The notes below the pieces were generated by a model that did no database searches, was not told the origin of the DNA, and worked only from the letters and a program-made list of their open reading frames with translations. This document shows positions 1 to 6,230 of a stretch of DNA of 6,230 nt, piece by piece. The stretch lies in NCBI GenBank assembly GCA_964627805.1, contig CAZVLA010000008.1:1-6230 (forward strand), read 5' to 3'. Numbering within the stretch: the first letter of the stretch is position 1; every line of letters begins with the position of its first letter. A program made the position numbers and the translations under genes. This DNA comes from CAZAMI01 sp964627805. GTDB taxonomy: Archaea > Thermoproteota > Thermoprotei_A > Sulfolobales > NBVN01.

Positions 1-3000
1 AGGAAAGGTACTAAGTAACTACGGTTGGGGTTACGATAGCTGGATAATAAACGGTATTGAGTGGGCTGTAAAGAATGGAGCTAATGTAATATCAATGTCA
101 CTGGGAGGCTGGCCAACAATAGGTTATGACCCACTAGAGGATGCAGTAAAGAACGCTACGGAACAAGGAGTAGTTGTAGTTGTTGCGGCAGGTAATGAAG
201 GCCCTGACTACTTCACTATAGACAGTCCAGGCACGACGCCCGAGGCAATAACTGTAGCTGCTGTCGATAAGAACTTAATACCTGCTTGGTTCAGTAGCGT
301 AGGCCCCACGGTCAAGCTAGAGCTTAAGCCAGACATAGCTGCTCCAGGGGTTGACATAGCTTCAGCTAGGGCCAACCACACATACATGGGGCCACCGGCG
401 AGTAAGTATTACGTGTTCGCTAGTGGTACATCAATGGCTACACCACACGTAGCTGGCTTAGTAGCCCTAATCGAGGAGGCCCTTAAGGAAAGGGCTAGGG
501 CACTTAATCAGTCAGTACCTATGGCTCCCAAGGACATTAAGTACATGCTAATGAACTACGCTCAAGATCTGCCATACTCGCCATTCGTAGTCGGTTCAGG
601 ATTCGCTAACGTAACTAACTTAGTTAGTGACATAACTAATACGTCAAGAGTAGTAGCTTACATAGAACCACCAGCACCCACAATTAAGGGAGGTAGCGGT
701 AATGAAACCATACCCATTAAGGTTAAGGTACTCTGTGGATCTGCAGCAGTTAATAAGACCTTACTACTTGAGGTTGGGCCAGGAGTAGTACCGTGGTTCC
801 TAGCACCGAGCAACAGCACGTCACTCGCAATAACTAACGTAAGCCCAGCATATCTAAGCGTAGTATGTACCTCACCATCAGAAGTCATCGAGAGAACCGT
901 TAACATAACCGTTAACTGGGACATACTACCTGCTGGATTCCACATCCTAGCTCTGTACTTAAAGAGTGCTAATGCGACAGTCATGACTCCGGTAGTTAAG
1001 ACCTATGTAGGTCTATTCAAGCTACAGAAACTAACTATAAACATAAACACCGAGAGGTTCCAGAACTTAAGCGGTTTCGTAGCTGTAGTACCTGAGGACT
1101 TCTACTCACCATACATACCTGAGATATTCAGTTTCAACAGCTTACCAGTAAGTATAGAAGTACCTGTAGTGATACCTAACGAGACCTACGATGTAGTAGT
1201 AGGTGCTGGCTACAGTAACGTAGTATTAACAACAACTGTTGACGGGCCTGATAAGTGCTTCACTAACGCTAACTCAACTAATTTAGTATGGGATATAGAC
1301 CTAGATGAACAGCTATCAACGGGATTCTTAGCGTCTCTACCTCTATCATACAACACGCCGTTCTTTGTGGTTGATGAAGCCGCAGCTAACTGGGTAGTAG
1401 CGGCCATGTATACATTCACCAATGACGTAATAGTATACGCACCAGCATACATAAACTACTGGGTCCTACCCAATGGCGAGTATTACTACGTATGGCCAGC
1501 GTTAGAAGTTATGTGGCCTGAAGGCAGTAATGTCATTAGGGCTTACTACACAGCGTATGAGTTACCGCTTGATGATTATAGTGTGTTCTACTCAGAACCT
1601 AACTATGAAGCTAAGGTAATGCTTAGGAAGGCAGGTAATGAGCTAGTGTATGTCCCATTCCTAGTGTACGTTGATGGCGTAGCGAGCATTAGCCCACAGT
1701 ACGGCTTCATGACACCTAAGGAGGTTAAAGTACTAATACATTCAGATACTGCAGCTTACTACATAGAGACGCCAGCAATTTTGTACGTAACTGACTCGGA
1801 AGGCAATGAGTTGGGCTACATAGAGCTTGATAATGTATATCTATGTGGTAATTCCTTCATCAATGGAACAGCATACACTGACCCATTAAGGATGCCCTAC
1901 GGAAGCACTATATGGTGGTTAAACCTAGCTTCATGGAAGGGCATCGATGCTCAAGACTACCCATCAGCTATTGAGTACGTCAGATTCTTAGATAGCTGGT
2001 GGCAGACCTACGGCATGTACTCAGCATATACCTACCTCTACATAAACGGTAAGTTAATAATGGTAACTCCAGACGATGACCCAGGAGTACTTACGTACAT
2101 AGGCTGGGATAGCGTAGGTACGTCACCAAACGCTACGGTAGACCTCCTATCATACGCAACACTTGAGTGGGCCGATGACTACATGCTATTCCATAAGTCA
2201 CTCAATGTAGACCTAAACGCTACAATAAAGAACTTACCAACTAAGCTACCTTCAGGAGTACCTGCTTATCCGATATGGCAGTTTGACTACTTCGCTATTC
2301 CTGGTTATGGAGTGCAGTTCATTAACATAAGCCCATTAACTATGAACAACATAGTACCAAGCAACTTAACAAGCACTGGTACTATTGAGTTATATTACAA
2401 CTTAACACTACCTATACCTATGGTCTCAGAACCCAGATTCACTATCTCAATAGTGAATGCCAGCGGTTACGTGGTTGAAAACGTGAACGTAACAGCTATA
2501 CCGATAGAGGGCAACTTCTATTACATAGTGGGTAAGTTCAACTTAAGCAAGTTAAGTCCAGGATGGTATGGACTGATCGTCGAAAGCATAGCTGACTACA
2601 ACGCCTCAACAGTATACGGTACTAACGTAACATTAACGATAACTTACGCGTATAGGACGTATCCAGCAATTCACGTAGCGCCACTAGTGCTTAAGCCTAT
2701 ATACGTAGGTACTGCACCGTACTGCAACTTCTCAACAATAACTGATGCAGTAGCTGCTGCCTACCCGAATCAGACAATCTACGTACTACCAGGGATTTAC
2801 TACGAAGGTAATATAGTGATTAACAAGCCTCTTAAGATCGTAGGTGTAGTAGAGAATGGTGAAAAACCGGTAATAGATTCGGCGGGTTACTTCGCAACCT
2901 TCATAGTTGAGTCAAACTATGGGTCAGTAACTATAAGTAATGTGGATGTAGTTAATACAGGATTAGCTGTATATGCCGAATCAACTAATGAGGTTAATCT

Positions 3001-6000
3001 AGCTAACGTCTATATCAGTACATGGTTCAAGGGTATTAACATAGAGGACTCGAGAGCCGTGAATTTAACTAACGTAGTAATAGATACTGAGACCAAGAAT
3101 TCCTCATATGATACGGGATTAATGATCTGGCAGAGCTGGTACTCAGGTTCATCGACATCGCTGAGTGAGTGTTATGAAGTTAGGAGCATAGAACTTAAGA
3201 ACGTAGTAATTGCTGATAACTTCGCATTACCAATATACCTAACATCATTAAGGGCTGATAAACTATCGTTAACGGCTACTGACGTTTACATTAATGAGAG
3301 CGGAGTACTTAAGCCAGTAACGTTCTACGTATTTAGTAATTATAACGGAACTAAGATAGTTAAGCCAACGGCTGAGTATGTGGTATTACTAGCGTACAAC
3401 GTCAGTAATGTGGAGATAGCAGATGCTAACCTTAAGTACATAAACACATTTACGGATCTAACAAACCTTAAGTTATCCGATGTAGTCTTCCTAAACAGGA
3501 CCTATGCAACACAGAACATAATGACTACCTTATCAGGACTAATAATGTTAAGTCATGTTAAGAACCTACAGGCACTAGCATCTGGTTACGATACTGCATA
3601 CTCTGTTACAGCAATAAATGGTGGTCTAGTGTATGTTGAGAATTCAGAATTAGCTGGAGTACTAGCTGATGGCTATGTAGTTAAGGTAGTCAATAGTACT
3701 GTCTACTCAATAGGAGGTGGTACTGTGGCACTCTACATAGAAAGTGCCATTAAGAACATAACAGTAATGAATACGAAATTCGTAGGAGCAGGTGTTGGAG
3801 GTGGTATAGGTCTCTATACAGGCTCCTACGAACTACCATGGGAGGTTTACGTAACTAACTCAACATTCATTAACCTCAGGTACGGAGTAGTGACTTACGA
3901 GGATATACCAGAGATTGTGATTAAGTACAACACCTTCGTGAGGGTTACCGTACCAGTAACCCTACTACCTTACGGAACCGTACCGTCATACCTAAGGTAT
4001 CCATTCTCACTACCTGTACTTAACAAACTAAATAGTGTAATTATACCGCCATCACTAAAGTCTCTAGTTAAAGAAGTAATTAAAAACCCAATAAGTTTTT
4101 CTCTAAAAAATATTAAGTCCTCAACCCAGATTAACGTTTACTCAGTTAATGAATTGCCCCAGAAGATTAATTCAACCTCATCACACGTAATTATTTACTC
4201 AGATACATTTCTAAATTATTCAACAGGTATTAACGCGACACTCACACCTAACTCGTCAGTGGTACTCATAAATAACACATTCATTACCTTCGCCTCATCG
4301 GGTGATGTACTTATTAAAGGTAGTGGTTTAGTAGGTCTATGGCTTAATGTATTTAACTCATCAAGTAATTCACTAATAATTAATGCTAGTAATACCTACA
4401 TGAACTACAATAACTTCCTAGGTAACGCCTATATATATCTAACAGGTAAGGAGGCAAACTTAGGTTATAATTACTTCTCAGCATCCTACGTAGTCAAGGC
4501 CTATGATAACTTAACGTTAGTAACAGCACCTAATTACCCCACACCACTTAGGTTGCCTCTTAATTCCTTAGTACCTATAGTTGTCTTCAGAAACCATAAT
4601 GCATTAGTAATTGGTGAGTCTAAGGAGGTATTTATTAAATTCATAAACCCATATGAGGATGATATAAGTTTTAGGTACTCGATTAAGTCATCGCCAGGTA
4701 TTAACATAGTCAATGCTACCTCAGGTACTTACACTTTGAGACCTACCTATGAGAACGCATCAGTAGCTAACGGTAACGTAACCGTGGTGGCTACTGCACC
4801 AGGTAACTCATCCGTTTATGTAGTAGTCAATGGCTTTCCCTTCATATTCCCGATTAAGGTGTTACCGGCAACTATCAACTTAGTAGTTAAGGCGCCCTCT
4901 AACGTATTAAGAGGTAGTAAATTCCCTGTCGAGGTATTAGTAACTAGTAGGGCAAATACTACAATACGTACTGACTTAGTGATTAAGCTATCAAGTAATC
5001 TAGAAATTACTGACCCGAGCATGTACAGGCATGCTACATCTGTAATAATACCTATAAACGTAACTAACCAAACATTAACTATACCACTCAACATAACTGC
5101 ATTAGGTGTCGGTAAGGCTTCCATTAATGCCAGCATATACGTACCTGGCGTTTATTCCGTAGTTAATTCAACATCAGTAACTACTGAAGTAAGTCCCAAT
5201 CCTTACGTGAGCTTCAGTATTTACAAGGTCTATTATGAGAACGTTACCGAGGGTGAGTTCTCATATGTGGAGGTAGTTATTCAAGGTGACCCAACATACG
5301 CACTAATACTTAACGTGAGTCTCAAGTCAAGTAATACGTCCGTTCTAGGTCTTGGGTACTCAGGTGATAAGGAGGTAATTAATTACTTAGTGAGGACCTA
5401 CCCAGATAGTAGGTATGCTTACGTATACGTACCAATTAAGGGCATCAACCCAGGGAGGGCTAGGGTTGATATAGAGGTTACCTCAGTAGGTGACGGGGTA
5501 GGTACTTCAGGATACATAACAATAACTGTTAATCCTAAGCTTATTTGGGAGTACGTAAGTAACTCAACTGTAGTTAGTAATGAGGGTTACAATGAATCAT
5601 TAATGAGTATAACCTACCCAGCAACAACGGTTAAGGCTAAGTTAACTTTACTTACATACGCGTCAAAGATAACCGCATCTTATGAAGCCCTTAAGAACTT
5701 AATGGGTATTCCGTGGGGCTGTGTTGAGCAGACAACCTCACCGTTACTATCGGATATTGAGTTATATAGGTACATAAGTATGAGGAACTTATGGAGTAAC
5801 GTATCATCAGTCGTAAATAAGACCTTACTTGAGGAGTACATAAGGGAAGGTGTCTACAAATTACTTTATGAGCACCTGGGATGTAACTCAACTAACTGCT
5901 GGTTCGGTTGGTATCCAACCATGGGGCCGACTAAGTTCTTTACAATCTACGGTACCTTAGGACTCGTAAGGGCTTACGAATTCGCTCACGTAATGTATCC

Positions 6001-6230
6001 GCAGTGGTTCAACACGGCATTCAACTTAAGAGTTAATGAGACGTACATGAATGAGAGCATAGGTAAGCTACTCAAGACCATAGTGGAGTTAAGAAATAGT
6101 GAAGGCTACTGGTCATACCCTGCTGAGGAATGGGACTACATAACTGATGAAGTACCATTAACGAGTATGGCTATCTACGTACTAAGTAAGGCATTAGAGC
6201 TTGGTTACCTACCAGCCAACTACACAAGGA
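1..6230 (+). CDS. Giant secreted subtilisin-like protease / beta-helix / alpha-2-macroglobulin-type thioester protein (partial at both ends)
   Basis: One uninterrupted reading frame, with codons starting at base 2, covers the whole window: 2,076 residues with neither start nor stop visible. The order is subtilase C-terminal half (residues 1-210), Ig-like sandwich (about 211-335), unrecognised aromatic-rich region (about 336-897), parallel beta-helix (about 898-1316), Lys-rich interruption (about 1317-1394), resumed beta-helix (about 1395-1525), three MG-like sandwiches (about 1526-1846), short CUB-like connector and thioester domain (about 1877 to the edge). About 65 N-x-S/T sequons, only 9 Cys and no internal hydrophobic membrane segment point to an exported, probably glycosylated cell-surface or secreted protein. 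A signal peptide and the catalytic Asp/His should lie upstream. The rest of the thioester domain and perhaps a membrane or S-layer anchor should lie downstream. Codon use (AGG for Arg, ATA for Ile, AAG for Lys) is crenarchaeal in style. Function is inferred from the modules; the full-length protein is not one I can name. Confidence 0.95.
2..631 (+). other. Subtilisin-family (S8) serine protease domain, C-terminal half
   Basis: Residues 1-210 match the subtilase fold after the catalytic His. They begin at the strand/helix that reads KVLSNYGWG, followed by an IINGIEWAV-type helix. The substrate-pocket SMSLGG is at residues 31-36, the oxyanion-hole Asn65 lies in AAGNEGP, the conserved SPGTTPEAITVAA loop starts at residue 75, KPDIAAPG is at 109-116, and the nucleophile Ser144 lies in GTSMATPH (142-149). 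The domain closes with a GSGFANV segment near residues 198-204. Spacing of the pocket, Asn and Ser is close to that of subtilisin, so this half looks catalytically intact. From family spacing, the His should be roughly 25-30 codons before the window and the Asp some 30 codons earlier, so a complete triad cannot be confirmed here. The expected role is extracellular endopeptidase. There are no Cys in this part. Confidence 0.95.
632..1006 (+). other. Ig/FN3-like beta-sandwich after the protease domain
   Basis: Residues about 211-335 show the alternating hydrophobic pattern of a beta-sandwich. They open with a Pro-rich linker (YIEPPAPTIKGG), then strands such as IPIKVKVL, KTLLLEVG, RTVNITVNW and FHILALYL. 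Archaeal subtilases often carry such a domain directly behind the catalytic domain, where it may stabilise the enzyme or place substrate. Cys245 and Cys289 both fall in this unit, 44 residues apart, and could form an intradomain disulfide. Fold assignment rests on pattern only; no diagnostic motif is visible. Confidence 0.55.
1007..2692 (+). other. Unrecognised aromatic-rich extracellular region
   Basis: Residues about 336-897 do not match a family I recognise. The sequence is rich in Tyr, Trp, Val, Asn and Thr with short strand-like runs and many sequons, suggesting several beta-structured modules. Notable points are a YYYVWP run near residues 493-498 and a dense aromatic patch at 638-683 with two WW pairs (638-639, 666-667) and many Tyr. 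An acidic TPDDDPG turn follows shortly after, and Cys419 and Cys615 are the only cysteines in this stretch. A strand-rich unit at about 790-885 (LYYNLTLPIP, FTISIVNASG, YGLIVESI) looks like a further Ig-like sandwich just before the beta-helix. It may act as a spacer or as a substrate/glycan-binding surface; this is inference. Confidence 0.4.
2693..3949 (+). other. NosD/pectate-lyase-like right-handed parallel beta-helix, first part
   Basis: Residues about 898-1316 open with the typical entry of NosD/CASH-type beta-helices: an ITDAVAAAYPNQTIYVLPG segment (about 913-931), then YYEGNIVINKPLKIVG, i.e. the family's 'repeated exposure, YV-PG-Y-E, I-KPL-I-G' pattern. Repeating short strands of about 20-25 residues follow with N-V/F-x-I/V turns, for example SVTISNVDVVNTG, VNLTNVVIDTE, IELKNVVIADN and VYVTNSTFINLRYG. 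These are stacked PbH1-like coils. Such domains bind or process polysaccharide, or act as rigid stalks. I see no clear pectate-lyase catalytic residues, so a binding or spacer role is more likely. Cys908 and Cys1057 are the only cysteines. Confidence 0.8.
3950..4183 (+). other. Lys-rich, AT-rich interruption between two beta-helix parts
   Basis: Residues about 1317-1394 break the coil periodicity. The segment starts with a Pro/Tyr-containing loop (LLPYGTVPSYLRYPF) and contains a likely short helix (PPSLKSLVKEVIKN) and a basic stretch to about residue 1377. At DNA level Lys changes from the gene's usual AAG to mostly AAA (four of six between 4022 and 4140), and ATT, AAT and TTT codons increase. 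The frame stays open, so it is translated. It could be a lid, a subdomain or an exposed loop open to proteolysis; no family is recognised. Confidence 0.5.
4184..4576 (+). other. Parallel beta-helix, resumed coils
   Basis: Residues about 1395-1525 return to PbH1-type coil repeats: VIIYSDTFLNYSTG, VVLINNTFITF, GLWLNVFNSS, TYMNYNNFLGN and ANLGYNYFSAS. The 'N-x-F' turns spaced by about 20-24 residues are typical of NosD-like helices. The end is marked by an LRLPLNSLVPIVVF segment leading into beta-sandwich sequence. It is probably the C-terminal stack of the same solenoid that begins near residue 898, although a separate second helix cannot be excluded. Confidence 0.65.
4577..5629 (+). other. Tandem macroglobulin-like (MG) beta-sandwich domains
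   Basis: Residues about 1526-1876 divide into three strand-rich units of about 100 residues: about 1526-1623, 1625-1730 and 1731-1846, plus a short connector. The second has the pattern of the MG domain that precedes the CUB/thioester region in alpha-2-macroglobulins: VLRGSKFPVEVLV (R1637-G1638, F1641-P1642-V1643), followed by ITALGVGKASINASI near its end. The third ends in YVPIKGINPGRARVDIEV and a GYITITVNP strand, as in bacterial A2Ms just upstream of the thioester domain. The connector (SLMSITYPATTV, about 1866-1877) would correspond to part of the CUB domain into which the thioester domain is inserted. The assignment rests on pattern and on position next to GCVEQ; sequence similarity is low. 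Confidence 0.6.
5630..6230 (+). other. Alpha-2-macroglobulin/complement-type thioester domain (TED), N-terminal part
   Basis: Residues 1877 to the window edge begin with the amphipathic helix that precedes the thioester in A2M/C3 proteins (YEALKNLMGIPWGCVEQ), then TTSPLLSDIELYRYI. The block after the motif resembles bacterial A2Ms (GCxEQTTS) more than vertebrate ones (GCGEQNM). Two helical-hairpin repeats of the alpha/alpha toroid follow: CWFGWYP...TKFFTIYGTLGLVRAYEFA (1966-1995) and EGYWSYP...TSMAIYVLSKALELG (2034-2068). Both show the 'G-x-(W/Y/F) ... helix ending in alanine' pattern of this domain. Cys1961 and Cys1966 may pair. Family TEDs are about 300 residues, so roughly a third lies beyond the right edge. 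The family's role is covalent attachment to target molecules when the thioester is exposed. Confidence 0.88.
5717..5731 (+). other. Internal thioester motif GCVEQ
   Basis: The codons ggc-tgt-gtt-gag-cag encode residues 1906-1910. In the A2M/complement family the Cys (here C1907) and the Gln (here Q1910) form an internal beta-cysteinyl-gamma-glutamyl thioester. Both residues and the intervening Glu are present, so the motif is competent in principle. Whether the bond forms and survives in a hyperthermophile cannot be read from sequence. Confidence 0.9.

Noticed and set aside
658..984. Open antisense frame of about 108 codons on the minus strand
   Set aside because: It lies fully inside the strongly supported + strand gene. 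The encoded sequence has no recognisable motif and reflects complementary codon bias.
1210..1452. Open antisense frame of about 80 codons on the minus strand
   Set aside because: Same situation: no family motif and no independent signal, opposite the giant gene.
3711..3720. Shine-Dalgarno-like taggaggtgg that might start an internal gene
   Set aside because: It encodes Gly codons in the beta-helix, and the frame is open through it. No separate ORF follows with its own identity.
4075..4115. A/T-rich stretch that could pass for a promoter or terminator
   Set aside because: It is in frame and translated with no stop nearby. There is no adjacent gene boundary for it to serve.
4816..5136. Antisense frame of about 106 codons with a hydrophobic, membrane-like composition
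   Set aside because: The hydrophobicity comes from reading the complement of GTA/GTT/AAC-rich beta-strand codons. The + strand here carries the MG-like RGSKFPV pattern, so the antisense frame is a shadow.
1480..5430. Recurrent TACGTA palindromes along the gene
   Set aside because: Explained by frequent Tyr-Val (tac-gta) codon pairs in beta-strands. They have irregular spacing and no flanking repeat structure.
5691..5891. Antisense frame of about 66 codons opposite the thioester motif
   Set aside because: The + strand is firmly assigned to the TED by GCVEQ, and the antisense product resembles nothing known.
1..6230. CRISPR array, tRNA/rRNA genes, insertion sequences or attachment sites
   Set aside because: No regularly spaced direct repeats, cloverleaf-like segments or terminal inverted repeats were seen. 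The whole window is coding in one frame.
1..6230. Possibility that the gene is a decayed pseudogene
   Set aside because: No stop or frameshift in 2,076 codons. The protease pocket, oxyanion Asn, catalytic Ser and thioester motif are all intact.

Overview
The window lies entirely inside one very large protein-coding gene on the + strand. Reading from base 2, the frame is open to the right edge, giving 2,076 codons with no stop, no start and no intergenic DNA. The gene is therefore truncated on both sides by the window. Residue numbers below count from the codon at base 2.

Layout, N- to C-terminal within the window: (1) the second half of a subtilisin-family (S8) serine protease domain with the oxyanion Asn and catalytic Ser, whose Asp and His should lie just upstream; (2) an Ig/FN3-like beta-sandwich; (3) about 550 residues of unrecognised, aromatic-rich, probably beta-rich sequence; (4) a NosD/pectate-lyase-like right-handed parallel beta-helix, interrupted by a lysine-rich segment and then resumed; (5) about three beta-sandwich units of about 100 residues resembling macroglobulin (MG) domains; (6) the start of an alpha-2-macroglobulin/complement-type thioester domain with an intact GCVEQ motif, still running at the right edge.

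The source looks like a hyperthermophilic crenarchaeon, plausibly Thermoproteales (Caldivirga/Vulcanisaeta-like). The grounds are strong AGG preference for Arg with almost no CGN codons, ATA-rich Ile, AAG-rich Lys, G+C of roughly 40-45% by eye, and a giant Asn/Thr/Ser/Tyr-rich secreted-type protein. The lineage is inferred from style, not from a marker gene.

The protein is almost certainly extracellular. It carries about 65 N-x-S/T sequons, few cysteines, a long beta-structured stalk and two modules that work outside the cell. The most notable point is the architecture: a protease and a thioester module that in other proteins traps proteases or attaches covalently to targets, joined in one chain through a beta-helix. 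How they cooperate (substrate tethering, self-triggered covalent attachment, or protease trapping) is inference.
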